Positions 1-9,165 are shown, counted from the stretch's first letter. The stretch: 64,000 bases of DNA from CAVZOY01 sp963777095 (GCA_963777095.1 CAVZOY010000001.1:558001-622000), one strand, 5' to 3'. The notes: generated by a model from the letters alone, not told the origin. Program-made: numbers and translations.

Positions 1-1
1 C

Positions 2-103
2 GGCTACCTCTGGGTACGCACGATGCTCGAGCGCAGCCGCATGCGCCGCTGGGCAGCGGACTGGGCGGTCGTCGAGCCCGTGTGGTCGCGCAAGGTCCCG
101 TGA
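2..103 (+). CDS. C-terminal end of an actinobacterial membrane protein (partial, 5' end outside window)
   Basis: Reading from base 2 gives 33 codons ending in TGA at 101-103. The tail reads R-M-R-R-W-A-A-D-W-A-V-V-E-P-V-W. A C-terminus of the form MRRWxxxWxxVEPxW is, from memory, common in small actinobacterial proline-rich membrane proteins. Only the cytoplasmic tail is inside the window, so the function cannot be judged. The next gene lies convergently on the other strand 20 bp away. Confidence 0.55.
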   Translation, partial: GYLWVRTMLERSRMRRWAADWAVVEPVWSRKVP

Positions 104-123
104 GAGCAGCCCCCGATCGCCGA

Positions 124-336
124 TCACACGGAGCCGAGGGTGACCCGGTGCGCCGAGACGACGATGAGCCCCAGCGAACGGCACTGGGCGATGATCCCCA
201 GCAGGTGCGACTCGTCGGTCACCCCGCCGTACATCAACGCGCCGGTGGGAAGTTCCTCGATGCGCATGTCGCAGAACGCCTCGCGCGCCTCGTCCGACAG
301 CCGCCCGTCCACCCGGAATTCGTACGTCGTCGCCAC
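124..336 (-). CDS. Small conserved protein, family copy A (about 70 aa)
   Basis: Function unknown. The protein begins V-A-T-T-Y-E-F-R-V-D-G-R-L-S and contains R-E-A-F-C-D-M-R-I-E-E and D-E-S-H-L-L-G-I, then a hydrophobic stretch S-L-G-L-I-V-V-S. It is clearly homologous to the proteins at 14802-15020 and 14480-14752 in this window. I place the start at the GTG at 336 because a GGGGGAGGAGC ribosome-binding site lies about 8 nt upstream. An ATG at 366 and a GTG at 342 are also in frame, but the alignment with the paralogs begins at the T-Y-E-F block. The alternating hydrophobic pattern suggests a compact alpha/beta fold. There is no signal peptide or membrane segment. The gene is divergent from the K+ channel gene. 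Confidence 0.75.
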   Translation of the reverse strand: MATTYEFRVDGRLSDEAREAFCDMRIEELPTGALMYGGVTDESHLLGIIAQCRSLGLIVVSAHRVTLGSV

Positions 337-396
337 GGCCACGCTCCTCCCCCGGGTTGTCTCCACGGTGCGCGACCTCGGTCACGCCGGCATCGC

Positions 397-415
397 CCCG
401 ATTGCGTGAATCGGG
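397..415. promoter_or_regulatory. Perfect 7-bp inverted repeat with 5-nt spacer in a divergent gap
   Basis: CCCGATT-GCGTG-AATCGGG lies midway between the divergent starts at 336 (minus) and 503 (plus). Its geometry (5-nt spacer, centred in a divergent gap) matches the TCAYCC-N5-GGGTGA elements found further along, but the arm sequence differs. It is probably an operator; the binding protein is unknown. Confidence 0.45.
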
Positions 416-502
416 TCGGGACGGGGGGCTGGCCGCGATCGGTCGATGTCGGGGTGGGGGCAGCAGCGAAGGGTCGGCCATCGATCTCGGGAGGGATGGG
501 CA

Positions 503-1057
503 GTGGCCATTGACGCAGCCGGCCGGCGGGCGATCCTCGAGACCGTCGTGCACTCGGCCGTGGCCGTCTGCCTGATGGTCACCGCCTACTACCTGGCCCC
601 CCTGGACCGTCCGCTGGGCGCGAGAACCGTCCTGTGGCTCGGCGGGACCCTGGCGCTGTTCGGGGTACTCGTCGCTGTCCAGGTCCGGGGCATCCTGCGC
701 TCGCGACGGCCGAGACTCCGGGCGATCCGGGCCCTCATCGTGGGCGTACCACTCCTGATCGTGGTGTTCGCCGCGACGTACTGCACGGTGTCCGGCCAGC
801 AAGCGGATGCTTTCAGCGAACCGCTGAGCCGGACGGACGGGCTGTACTTCACGGTGACCGTGTTCGCGACGGTCGGGTTCGGGGACATCTCTCCGGTCAC
901 GGAGCTGGCGCGTGTCCTCGTCACCGTCCAGATGCTCGTCGGCCTGCTCACCGTGGGCGTGATCGCGAAGGTCGTGGTGGGGGCCGTGCAGGTGGCGCAG
1001 TCCCGGCAGACTCCGCTGCCCACCTCGACCGGCGTGGAGCCGGCCGAGCGGCCGTGA
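503..1057 (+). CDS. Potassium channel family protein (ion channel, pore-loop type)
   Basis: A 184-residue membrane protein, probably a K+-selective channel. The selectivity filter T-V-G-F-G-D is at residues 123-128, preceded by a pore-helix-like L-Y-F-T-V-T-V-F. Hydrophobic segments lie near residues 14-32, 43-62, 77-94 and 132-155, giving a two-helix pore module with two extra N-terminal helices. The short C-terminal tail carries no RCK or nucleotide-binding domain, so gating ligands are not evident. I chose GTG 503 because GGGAGGG lies 7-8 nt upstream; the frame is open further 5' without a better site. The 3' end overlaps the convergent DUF1622 reading frame by 110 bp. Confidence 0.9.
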   Translation: MAIDAAGRRAILETVVHSAVAVCLMVTAYYLAPLDRPLGARTVLWLGGTLALFGVLVAVQVRGILRSRRPRLRAIRALIVGVPLLIVVFAATYCTVSGQQADAFSEPLSRTDGLYFTVTVFATVGFGDISPVTELARVLVTVQMLVGLLTVGVIAKVVVGAVQVAQSRQTPLPTSTGVEPAERP

Positions 1058-1487
1058 AGCCCCTCGGGGCCGCGCTCATCGCGCGGGGTCGGCCGGCACG
1101 GCCGGCCGCCTCGACCGCCCGGGCGATGTGTGCCGCGCCGCTCGTGGCGGCGCGGCGCCACGGTGCGACCCCTTCGATCTCGATCACCAGAGAGAAGCTG
1201 AGGACCGTCCTGATCAGGATGATCACGCCCAGGATCACCACGTTGTCCCACGTCGGTTCCACCGCGACGGTCCGGACGAGGTCGGCGGCCACCAGGACCT
1301 CCAGGCCGAGGAGGATGACACCGGCGAAGGCCTGGCGAAGGACCTGGAAGGCACGCGTTCCGTCTCCCGACCGGCGCAGAACCCGGACGGCCAGACCCAC
1401 GGCCACGACCAGTCCTGCCAGCAGAACGGCCGCGCCGATGGCCTCGAAGACCTGCGCCACGTGCTCCATCGCCTCGGCGAACGTCAT
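948..1487 (-). CDS. DUF1622 family membrane protein
   Basis: The first ~115 residues match the DUF1622 family: M-T-F-A-E-A-M-E-H-V-A-Q-V-F-E-A-I-G, a hydrophobic helix, then I-L-L-G-L-E-V-L-V-A-A-D-L-V-R-T-V-A-V and L-I-R-T-V-L-S-F-S-L-V-I-E-I-E-G. Three membrane helices are likely. The family usually stops soon after the E-I-E-G block at about 120 residues, but here the frame runs on for some 65 low-complexity Arg/Pro/Ala residues into the antisense of the K+ channel gene. An undetected single-base insertion near 1080-1150 could explain the extension. Function is unknown. Confidence 0.8.
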   Translation of the reverse strand: MTFAEAMEHVAQVFEAIGAAVLLAGLVVAVGLAVRVLRRSGDGTRAFQVLRQAFAGVILLGLEVLVAADLVRTVAVEPTWDNVVILGVIILIRTVLSFSLVIEIEGVAPWRRAATSGAAHIARAVEAAGRAGRPRAMSAAPRGFTAARPAPRRSRWAAESAGTAPPARPPPRPSRSRPR

Positions 1488-1513
1488 GTCAGACGCAGGT
1501 CGCTAGACGGCAC

Positions 1514-2761
1514 TCATGCCGGGATCCGCGCGCCCGTGTCGGGTGGGCGACGGCGATCCGCATGGGAAGCACGGGGCTTCTTCTCGATGCTTCCCCCCAG
1601 GGCGATGGCCCAGCGTGCCGTTGGATCGACGTCGACCAGCAGGGCCTTGACCAGGAGCGTGAGCGGGATCGCCAGCAAGGCTCCGAGCGGCCCGAGCAGC
1701 CAGGCCCAGAAGATCAGCGCCAGGAAGGTCGTGGTGGCCGCGAGGCCGACCGAGTCGCCGACGAACCGCGGCTGGATGAGCGACTGGATGACGACGTTGA
1801 GCACGCAGTACACCCCGATCACCAGCAGCATCTCGGACACCCCCCCGTCCAGCAGGGCCAGCAGCGCCGGCGGGACGAGACCGATGACGAAGCCGATATT
1901 GGGGATGAAGTTGGTCAGGAAGCTGAGCACCCCCCACAGCACGGGCAGCGGGATCCCGATCACCGCCAGTGCCACTCCGTCGAGGACGCCGACGATGAGC
2001 CCGAAGACGGTGGTCACGAGCAGGTAGGTCCTGGTTCCCCCCGCGAAGGTGCGCAGCGCACGCTCGAGGCCCGGGCGGTCACCGGCGATCGCGGCGAGCC
2101 GCTGGTCCATGCCGCCGGACTCGACGCTGAGGAACAACAGCAGGCAGAGCAGGAACACCAGGGACGACACCGCTCCTGACAGGCCGGCCAGGAAGGCGCC
2201 GATCAGAGCCACGAGCTTTGCCGGATCGATGGAGCTGACCGCCTCCTGCAACTGCCCGGGTGCGACGCCGAACTGGCTCAGACTGCCCGCCAGCGACTGC
2301 AGGAGGTCGTCGGACCGGTCGGCGTACTGCGGGAGGAGCGCGGCGAGCTGGGCGATGGACACGACGGTCACGACCGCGAAGAGGAGCAGCAGCCCGACCA
2401 CGAGGATCACCAGCACCAGAGTGGTCAGCCACCCCGGCCAGCCGCGTCGGCGCAGCAAGGACTGCACGGGACTGATCGCGATGACGATGATCAGCGCCAG
2501 GAAGACCGGGCCGACGAGCCAGGCGGTGAAGTGGACGCCGGCGAGGACGAGGAAGGCCGAGGCGCAACCGACGAGCATGACGAACGCCCTGGGCAGCCCC
2601 GGCCGCACGCGCAGCGGGGGCGCCTCCGCTGCTTCCGCCTCGGCCCGCGGCGGGCGATCCACGACCGGTGGGCCGTCGACGCCATCGACCTCGGCGACAC
2701 CATCGACCTCGGCGTGCTCGCCCCGCCCCGACCCCGGGCCGGCCGTCAGAGGTGTCGTCAT
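1514..2761 (-). CDS. AI-2E family transporter (YdiK/PerM-type permease)
   Basis: A 415-residue polytopic membrane protein with the AI-2E transporter layout: a charged N-terminal tail (residues 1-55), paired helices near 58-100, a helix near 112-135, a long soluble loop (about 135-200), then helices to about 385. Family landmarks include P-V-L-W-G-V-L-S-F-L-T-N-F-I-P-N-I-G-F and the late P-L-G-A-L-L-A-I-P-L-T-L-L-V-K. The family exports small molecules or Na+/H+; the autoinducer assignment is historical, so the substrate is open. The N-terminal tail contains a duplicated V-D-G-V-A-E unit encoded by an 18-bp tandem repeat. It is divergent from the HdeD-like gene with a shared regulatory element between them. 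Confidence 0.88.
   Translation of the reverse strand: MTTPLTAGPGSGRGEHAEVDGVAEVDGVDGPPVVDRPPRAEAEAAEAPPLRVRPGLPRAFVMLVGCASAFLVLAGVHFTAWLVGPVFLALIIVIAISPVQSLLRRRGWPGWLTTLVLVILVVGLLLLFAVVTVVSIAQLAALLPQYADRSDDLLQSLAGSLSQFGVAPGQLQEAVSSIDPAKLVALIGAFLAGLSGAVSSLVFLLCLLLFLSVESGGMDQRLAAIAGDRPGLERALRTFAGGTRTYLLVTTVFGLIVGVLDGVALAVIGIPLPVLWGVLSFLTNFIPNIGFVIGLVPPALLALLDGGVSEMLLVIGVYCVLNVVIQSLIQPRFVGDSVGLAATTTFLALIFWAWLLGPLGALLAIPLTLLVKALLVDVDPTARWAIALGGSIEKKPRASHADRRRPPDTGARIPA
2679..2714. repeat. 18-bp tandem repeat, two copies, inside the permease gene
   Basis: Two adjacent 18-bp units that differ at one base (ACGCC... versus ACACCATCGACCTCGGCG) duplicate six codons in the acidic N-terminal tail of the AI-2E-type permease. 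It is in frame and probably harmless. Confidence 0.7.
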
Positions 2762-2795
2762 GCGGCGACGCTATGAGCGGAACGACCGATCCGGC

Positions 2796-2812
2796 TCACC
2801 CCCGGAAGGTGG
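2796..2812. promoter_or_regulatory. Shared 17-bp element, copy 1 (TCACCC-CCGGA-AGGTGG)
   Basis: Lies in the divergent gap between 2761 (minus) and 2920 (plus). The left arm is perfect relative to TCAYCC; the right arm matches GGGTGA only in part. It belongs to the recurring element described in the findings. Confidence 0.45.
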
Positions 2813-2919
2813 CCCCCCACGGACGTTCCGCGGCAACGGGCGGTCAGCTCACCTGCGGAAGGGGAGGTGGGGAACTGGTCCGGCGTCGACGCTGGGCACA
2901 CGTCCACGCAGGAGGAGCC

Positions 2920-3576
2920 ATGTCCGTCGCGCCGAGCGTCGAGCCCCGATCCGACCCGGTCGTCGACCGGCTGACCGACATCGGCCGCTCCCCCGTCCTG
3001 CTCGTCGCCGAGGGGATGCTCGGCGCGCTGCTCGGCATCCTCGTGCTCACCTGGCCGGGCCCGACCGCCGCCGTCCTCGCCTGGCTGTTCGGCATCCTGC
3101 TGATCGTCACCGGCGTCCTGCAGTTCGTCTCGGCGGCCTCGGACCTCGCCGGAACGGGCGGCCGCGCGCTCTCGTGCGGGCTGGGGACCCTGTCCGTCCT
3201 CGCGGGCCTGTTGTGCCTGCGCACCCCTCTGCAGACCGCACTGGTGCTGGCCCTGCTGATCGGCATCACCTGGGTCATCGGCGGCGTCATCCGCATCGTG
3301 CAGGGGATCGTCGCCGGCCGAGGCGCAGCCCGGTGGTGGCGGATCGCGGCCGGGGTGCTCTGGGTCGTCGCAGGTGGGCTGGTGCTCGATCTCCCGGGTG
3401 CGAGCCTCGTCGCACTGGCGTCCATCCTCGGCATCGTGCTGCTCGTCGAGGGGGCGTGCCTCATCGCCGTCGGGCTCACGACCCGTCGCTCACGAGGGGC
3501 GGTTCCCCCCGCGGCATCCGACTCGCCACGCCCGTTGACGACCGTCCCCCCGGTACCGCCGAAAGCGGCGGTCTGA
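2920..3576 (+). CDS. HdeD family membrane protein (DUF308)
   Basis: A 218-residue protein with six predicted membrane helices in three pairs, the pattern of the HdeD/DUF308 family. Landmarks are L-L-G-I-L-V-L-T-W-P-G-P, the repeated W-L-F-G-I-L-L-I-V-T-G-V-L-Q and W-V-I-G-G-V-I-R-I-V-Q-G-I blocks, and G-V-L-W-V-V-A-G-G-L-V-L. In enterobacteria HdeD contributes to acid resistance at high cell density; in actinobacteria the role is unknown. Start ATG 2920 follows a strong GGAGGAG. The 17-bp shared element lies about 110 bp upstream. Confidence 0.87.
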   Translation: MSVAPSVEPRSDPVVDRLTDIGRSPVLLVAEGMLGALLGILVLTWPGPTAAVLAWLFGILLIVTGVLQFVSAASDLAGTGGRALSCGLGTLSVLAGLLCLRTPLQTALVLALLIGITWVIGGVIRIVQGIVAGRGAARWWRIAAGVLWVVAGGLVLDLPGASLVALASILGIVLLVEGACLIAVGLTTRRSRGAVPPAASDSPRPLTTVPPVPPKAAV

Positions 3577-3610
3577 TCCCATCCCGCGGCACCGATGGTT
3601 CCTGTGCTCC

Positions 3611-4129
3611 TCAGGCGCTCTCCCGCGGGTGCACCTCCGCAGTCGCGGTCTCCACATAGGGATGGGAGTCGTAGACCACCACCGACCGGAACAGGATGTC
3701 CTGGAGAGAGGCGCGCACCGGGCTGATCCCGCTCCAGAGCAGTCCCACGGGCCAGAGCACACAGGCCAGGGCCCGGAGGAACGATCGGCCCCACCCCAGC
3801 AGTCGACCGCGCCGCGACAGCACGCGCAGGCCGAGCAGCCTGCCGCCGTAGGTGCGCCCGGTCATGGCCCATGCGAGGGTCAGGTACAGCACCGCGACGG
3901 CCAGCAGGACGACGACCGCCGTCGCGGTCTCCGGCCGGGGCCACCGGAAGTCCACCGGCGACCACACGAACCGGACGCCCGCGGCCGCGAGGTCGAGCGC
4001 GACGGTCAGCAGGACGACGGCCACGAAGTCCACTCCCGCTGCGAGCAGTCGTGTCACGACGCCCGCGTGCGTCGTCGGGAGCGCGTACACGTCAGGCCCC
4101 GGCTCGGGGCCCCGGAACCGGCACGACAT
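3611..4129 (-). CDS. RDD family membrane protein
   Basis: A 172-residue RDD-type protein. After an early A-A-G-V-D-F-V-A-V-V-L-L (the R-x-x-A-x-x-x-D region) come two or three hydrophobic helices and the hallmark T-G-R-T-Y-G-G-R-L-L-G-L-R-V, followed by R-S-F-L-R-A-L. The ATG at 4129 overlaps the end of the upstream gene by 38 bp. A GTG at 4090, overlapping the upstream stop as TGACGTG, is an equally plausible translationally coupled start and would remove 13 residues that look like leftovers of the upstream reading frame. Function is unknown; RDD proteins are linked to transport or Na+/H+ exchange in some bacteria. Confidence 0.82.
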   Translation of the reverse strand: MSCRFRGPEPGPDVYALPTTHAGVVTRLLAAGVDFVAVVLLTVALDLAAAGVRFVWSPVDFRWPRPETATAVVVLLAVAVLYLTLAWAMTGRTYGGRLLGLRVLSRRGRLLGWGRSFLRALACVLWPVGLLWSGISPVRASLQDILFRSVVVYDSHPYVETATAEVHPRESA

Positions 4130-5494
4130 CGACCGTGCCCTCGTCCGTGCCGGCGTCCACGGCGTCGTCCCCGCCCACGTCGACAGGTGACGTCTCCGGA
4201 CGGCCGCCCAGGAACTCGATGACGCCGAGGACGACGAGGAGCACTGCCGCGATGATCAGGATGGTGGCGCCTGTGGGCTGCTCGACGAACACGAAAGCGA
4301 GGACGGTGAGCAGCACGGCACCGATGCGCAGGACACGGATGTGCGTCCGCACCCACGTGGACACCGGCCCGCCGGCCCGGCCGCCGCGGAGGTCGTGCAG
4401 GCGGCCCGACGACCACCGGCGGATACGGACGGCACTGTCCGACCGGCCGGCCAGGAAGCCGGCCAGCGCGAGGACGAGACCCAGCACGAGCAGCGCCCGC
4501 AGGCCGAGCCGCAGGTAGGTCACGACGATGTCGAAGCCCGACGCCGTCGCCGGTGCCGCGCCGGCAGGCACCGCGCCCACCAGCAGGCTCCGGGCGACCA
4601 GCAACCCCGCGGCCAGGACGAACATCGCGAGAACCAACCCGAGCCCCGTGCCGACCATGGCGCGGAACCTGTTGCGGGCCAGGTAGACGCCCACCACGAA
4701 GAGCCCGAGGACGATCCACGGGAGCACGCCGGCGACGGTGTTGAGCGTGGTGTAGGCGGACTGGGCGCGCACCAGGGTGTCGGCCTTCGCCAGCTCGACG
4801 GTCGGATGCACCTCGGGCACCAGGTCGACCGCGGTCAGTCCCGCGGCACTGAGCCGTTCCTTCGCCAGGTCGATGAACGGCGCCATGTCGAGGAAGCACG
4901 CTGTCACCGCGGATGACGACGGCTTCGCTGTCACCCGACAGGACGGCGTTCATCTGGCGGTGGGCCACCGTGAGGGCCTGGTTCCACGCGCCCACGAACG
5001 CCGGGCTCGCCACCAGTTCGGCGACCTTGTCGTGGACGAACCCCGTCACCGCCGACGCGAGGGTCGGGGTGAGGTTCTCCAGTCGCGTGGCCAGTTGCTG
5101 CCGGAAGGCCCTGCGCGACCAGGGCGTCGATGCCCTCGTCGGCGATCCCCTGGACGTCGACGTACTGGAAGATCGTGTCGGTGACCCGCTCGGTGAGCCT
5201 GGCCTGCACGTCGGGGTCCTCGATCAGCGGACTGATGCTGCGCACGAAGCGGTCGGTGTCCGAGACCTGGTTGTTGCTCCAGACCGCGAGGCCCGCTACC
5301 GGGGCGAGGACACAGCCGAGCACGATCAGGATCGTCGAGAACAGCGAGCGCCAGCGGAGCTTCCGGCGGGGCGGCCGAGCGGTCGTCCGCAGACTGTCGA
5401 CCTCGCGCCGCAGCCGTTCGAGCTCGAGTCGTTCGTCGGCGGTCAGCGGTGTCCCGGGCACGGGTTGGATCTCCGGATGGTCCAGCTGGGTCAT
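4092..5494 (-). pseudogene. Multi-pass membrane protein of unknown function, broken by two +1 frameshifts
   Basis: Removing one base near 5112 and one near 4900 gives a continuous 466-residue protein. It starts M-T-Q-L-D-H-P (ATG 5494 after AGAGAGGTG). It has a charged coiled-coil-like segment (about 20-45), a first membrane helix (about 52-72), then an extracytoplasmic region with S-D-T-D-R-F-V-R-S-I-S-P-L-I-E-D-P and F-V-G-A-W-N-Q-A-L-T-V-A-H. The C-terminal half carries five or six helices. I recognise this architecture as a common actinobacterial hypothetical membrane protein but know no function. At each break the downstream frame resumes with coherent sequence (for example G-D-S-V then F-L-D-M-A-P-F-I-D), so a sequencing error is as likely as decay. 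It overlaps the RDD gene. Confidence 0.7.
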
Positions 5495-5662
5495 CGTCGG
5501 CACCTCTCTGACAGCCGGGTGTGCCGACAGACTCGTGCGGGGCACCGCGCGCGCCATCGCCTCCCGGGGATGAATCCGCGCCGGGCGGCGAACGACCGCG
5601 TCGCGTCGGTCGGTTCCCCTGGCAGGAGGCCATTCCTGCGAGGCGCGCGGGCGGCCGGACAC

Positions 5663-5679
5663 TCATCCCTTCCGGGCGG
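5663..5679. promoter_or_regulatory. Shared 17-bp element, copy 2 (TCATCC-CTTCC-GGGCGG)
   Basis: Lies in the divergent gap between 5494 (minus) and 5744 (plus), 65 bp before the sulfatase start. The left arm is perfect; the right arm matches GGGTGA at four of six bases. Confidence 0.45.
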
Positions 5680-5743
5680 CGCGCCGGAACGACGACCGCT
5701 GCTCTCCTGGCAGGGCTCTACTCCCCACGGCCTGGAGACCGAC

Positions 5744-8096
5744 ATGGCACTGAACGAGTACCCGGCGGGCGCCGCGTTCTCCGGCGTGATCGGGCGGACG
5801 ACCGACGAGTCCAGTCCCGCGTGGCCGCAGCCCACCCGGCCCGTGCCCGGTTCGCCGAACGTCCTGATGGTCGTGCTCGACGACACCGGCTTCGGGCAGC
5901 TCGGCTGCTACGGCAGCCCGATCGCGACGCCGAACTTCGACGCGCTCGCCGCGAACGGCCTGCGCTACAGCAACATGCACACGACGGCGCTGTGCTCGCC
6001 GAGCCGGTCCTGCATCGTCACCGGCCGCAACCACCACAGCAACGGCATGGCCGCCATCACCGAGCTGGCCTCCGGCTACCCCGGCTACAACGGCGTCATC
6101 CCGTTCGAGAACGGCTTCCTCTCGGAGATGCTGCTCGGGCACGGCTACAACACGTACATGGTCGGCAAGTGGCACCTGACGCCCGAGCAACCACGAGACC
6201 GCCGCAGGGCCGTACGACCGCTGGCCGCTGGCGCGCGGCTTCGAGCGCTTCTACGGCTTCCTCGGCGGCGACACCAGCCAGTGGTATCCGGAGCTGGTGT
6301 ACGACAACCACCAGGTCGAGCCGCCGGCGACGCCGGAAGAGGGCTATCACCTCACCGAGGACCTGGTCGACAAGTCCATGCAGTTCATCGCGGACGCCAA
6401 GCAGATCGACCCCGACAAGCCGTTCTACCTCCACCTCTGCTTCGGTGCCGCACACGCCCCCCACCACGTGGCCAAGGAATGGGCGGACCGGTACGCGGGG
6501 CAGTTCGACGACGGCTGGGACGCCTACCGGGAGAAGGTCTTCGCCGCGCAGAAGAAGCTGGGAATCGTCCCCCCCGACACCGAGCTCTCCCGGCACGACC
6601 CCGACGTCCCGGAGTGGGACTCGCTACCCGAGACGTCACGCAGGCTGTTCAGCCGCATGATGGAGGTCTTCGCCGGCTTCCTCAGCCACACCGACCACCA
6701 CCTCGGGCGGCTGCTGGACTTCCTCCGTGCGCGCGGAGACCTGGACAACACCATCGTCATGGTGATCTCCGACAACGGCGCCAGCGCAGAGGGTGGTCCC
6801 ACCGGCACCACCAACGAGGCGCAGTTCTTCAACAACGCCCCGGAGGCCCTCGAGGACAGCCTCGCGCGCATCGACGAGATCGGTGGCCCGACGACCTTCA
6901 ACCACTATCCGTGGGGCTGGACGTGGGCCGGGAACACGCCGTTCCGGCGGTGGAAGCGGGAGACCTACCGAGGTGGCGCCTCCGACCCGTTCATCGTCTC
7001 CTGGCCGCAGGGCATCGCCGCCAAGGGCGAGGTCCGCACGCAGTACGCCCACATCATCGACATGGTGCCGACCGTGCTGGACGTGCTGGGCATCGAGCCG
7101 CCGGCCACGATCAGGGGCGTCACCCAGTCGCCGCTGCAGGGGGTCAGCTTCGCGAAGAGCTTCGACGACGCCGCCGCGACGAGCGACCACCACACGCAGT
7201 ACTTCGAGATGCTCGGCAGCCGGGCGATCTACCACGACGGCTGGCGCGCGGTCTGCCCCTGGCCCGGACCATCGTTCGCCGAGGCAGGCATGGGGTTCGG
7301 ACAGCCCATCTCCGCCGACAAGCTCACCGAGCTCGATTCCACCGCCTGGGAGCTCTACCACGTCGACGAGGACTTCGCGGAGAACAGGAACGTCGCGGCG
7401 GACAACCGCGCCAAGCTCATCGCGCTCATCGGCACCTGGTACGTGGAAGCCGGCAGGTACGGCGTCATGCCCGTCGACGGCAGCGGCCTGCAGCGCATGA
7501 TCGCCGAGAAACCACAGGCCGCCGCGCCTCGCGACAGCTACACGTTCATCCCGGGCACGCAGTCGATGCCGTTCTTCGCCGGTCCGCGGGTGCTCAACCG
7601 CCCCCACAGCATCACGGCGACCGTCGAGATCCCCGAGGGCGGCGCCGAAGGCGTCCTGCTCTCCCAGGGCTCGGCAGCCGGGGGGTACTCGCTCTACATG
7701 AAGGACGGCGCGCTGCACTACGTCCACAACTACGTCTCCCGCAGTCTCCACGGGGTGTCCTCCCCGGAGCCCGTCCCGGCCGGCGCGCACGAACTCCGCT
7801 TCGAGTTCGAGCCGACCGGTGAACCGGACCTCCCGAAGGGGCGAGGGGCGCCCGGACGGCTGCAGCTCTACGTCGACGGGACCCTCGTGGCTGAGGGGGA
7901 AGCGCCGGTGACCATCCCGTTCGCGATCAACCCAGGGGCACTCACGTGCGGCTCCAACCCGGGTTCGCCGGTGACCCCCGACTACGCCTCGCCCTTCCCG
8001 TTCACCGGCACGTTGCACAGCGTGACCGTCGACGTCTCCGGGGACCTCATCCACGACAGCGAGAGCGAGATGCGGATGGCGATGGCCCGGCAGTAG
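5744..8096 (+). pseudogene. Arylsulfatase, one +1 frameshift near base 6187
   Basis: Corrected product is 783 residues, a normal size for arylsulfatases of the AtsA/PAS type. The formylglycine motif C-S-P-S-R starts at Cys84, inside T-A-L-C-S-P-S-R-S-C-I-V-T-G-R. The metal-binding L-D-D-T-G-F-G-Q-L-G is at 45-54. V-G-K-W-H-L-T-P, then D-N-G-A-S-A-E-G-G and the lectin-like C-terminal beta region follow. The cysteine would need a formylglycine-generating enzyme; none is in this window. There is no signal peptide, suggesting a cytoplasmic enzyme that releases sulfate from aryl or alkyl sulfates. At 6187 an extra base shifts the frame between L-T-P-E and N-H-E-T-A-A-G-P-Y-D-R-W; both sides are otherwise intact. 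A SulP-type anion transporter is encoded at 24.4 kb. Confidence 0.85.
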
Positions 8097-8110
8097 GTCG
8101 CTTCGCGGCG

Positions 8111-8143
8111 GCTCGCCCGGGTGCCGCAGTGCCCCGGGCGAGC
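8111..8143. terminator. Bidirectional hairpin terminator between convergent genes
   Basis: Perfect 11-bp inverted repeat (GCTCGCCCGGG / CCCGGGCGAGC) with an 11-nt loop, 14 bp after the sulfatase stop and 9 bp after the convergent gene's stop. There is no T tract, as is usual in actinobacteria. Confidence 0.65.
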
Positions 8144-8152
8144 TCGCCCGTC

Positions 8153-8540
8153 CTAGTGGCCCTCGAGCAGCCGGCGCAGGTCCGACTCGAGCGACTCCCG
8201 CTCCGCGTGCCACGCGTCCAACGCGGCGCACGAGGTCGGCGCACAACCGGGCGAGCGACCATCCGCGCCACTGCCGACCGTCCAGCGCCCAGCACCAGCG
8301 CATCGACGCGTTCGTCGCCGGCCTCCGCCGGCTCGCACCGGCGCGTACGACGCCGACGTCCGTCCCCGGGAGTCCGGCGAGGAAGCCGAGGACGACGTGC
8401 CGGTCCACCGCGCCCACGACGCGCCGCGCGAGCATGCGGTCGGTGAACTCCCGCCAGGCATAGGGCGCCAGCGCCGCGGCCACCGCTGCGGCTGCCTCGT
8501 CGGCCGACCGTCCGGTCACGCTTGACCCCGTGCCTTCCAT
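8153..8540 (-). pseudogene. Small hypothetical protein, one +1 frameshift near base 8228
   Basis: Corrected length is 128 residues. It starts M-E-G-T-G-S-S-V-T-G-R-S-A-D-E-A, then A-L-A-P-Y-A-W-R-E-F-T-D-R-M-L-A-R-R, and ends L-D-A-W-H-A-E-R-E-S-L-E-S-D-L-R-R-L-L-E-G-H. The helical, charged C-terminus appears only after removing one base near 8228, in the codons following D-L-V-R. No domain is recognised. It is divergent from the membrane protein at 8673. Confidence 0.5.
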
Positions 8541-8620
8541 CGGCTCGCCCGCGGTTCGAGCTGGAGCGCAGATCCATCTCAGGCCCCGCCGCCGATTACC
8601 CAGCACCCACCCGGGTGGAA

Positions 8621-8637
8621 CCATCCGGCGCGGGTGA
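8621..8637. promoter_or_regulatory. Shared 17-bp element, copy 3 (CCATCC-GGCGC-GGGTGA)
   Basis: Lies in the divergent gap between 8540 (minus) and the plus-strand gene. The GTG at 8634 lies inside this element, which argues for the downstream GTG 8673 as the real start of that gene. Confidence 0.55.
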
Positions 8638-8672
8638 GGCCGCGTCGGCGCCCGGCGGACGAACGTCCGGGC

Positions 8673-9165
8673 GTGCGCGCCGCGGTCGAAGCCCACCTCG
8701 GCTCCCGGCAGGTCGCCCGGGTCGTGTACGGCGCGATCATCGGACTCACGCTCGTCGTCGCGGTCGAGGACCATCCGCCCGGGGCCGCCGTGATCGCCGC
8801 CTGGCTGGTGCTGACCGGGGTGACGGTCGCGCTGGCCGAGGTCTACAGCGAGGTCATCGGCGTCGAGACCAGCGAGCGCCACCGCGTGACGCGGCAGCAG
8901 CTCGCGCACCTGCTCGTCGAGGGATGGGCCGTGACGCTCGGGGTTGCCTTTCCGGCGGTGTTCTTCCTGCTCGCGGTGGTGCACGTGCTCGAGCTCGACA
9001 CCGCCTTCGCGCTCGCGAAGTGGGGCGGGCTGGGCCTGATCGGGTTCTACGCGTACTGGGCCGCCCGGTTCGCCGGTGCGCCCGTCCCGCGCGCCCTGGC
9101 GCAGGCCGCCGCGGTCGCTGTCGCTCGGCGGCTTCGTGATCGCGTTCAAGGCCTTCGTCCACTGA
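8673..9165 (+). pseudogene. Small membrane protein (VIT-like topology, function unknown), +1 frameshift near base 9118
   Basis: Corrected product is about 163 residues from GTG 8673. It begins V-R-A-A-V-E-A-H-L-G-S-R-Q-V-A-R-V-V-Y-G-A-I-I-G-L, with helices near 17-35, 41-60, 85-110 and 115-135. It has an acidic loop A-E-V-Y-S-E-V-I-G-V-E. Without the correction the frame reads on into the next gene. With one base removed near 9118 it ends S-L-G-G-F-V-I-A-F-K-A-F-V-H at TGA 9163-9165. The helix pairing resembles VIT-family or small transporter-like proteins, but no diagnostic motif is visible. Confidence 0.55.

Noticed and set aside
6181..6195. Programmed ribosomal frameshifting as an explanation for the breaks
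   Set aside because: No slippery heptamer or common signal precedes the breaks, they occur in unrelated families that are not known to shift, and up to four occur in one gene. An inserted-base error is simpler.
6636..9149. An 837-codon open frame antisense to the sulfatase
   Set aside because: Only the short stretch 8153-8540 has gene-like sequence and its own start. The rest mirrors the sulfatase codons.
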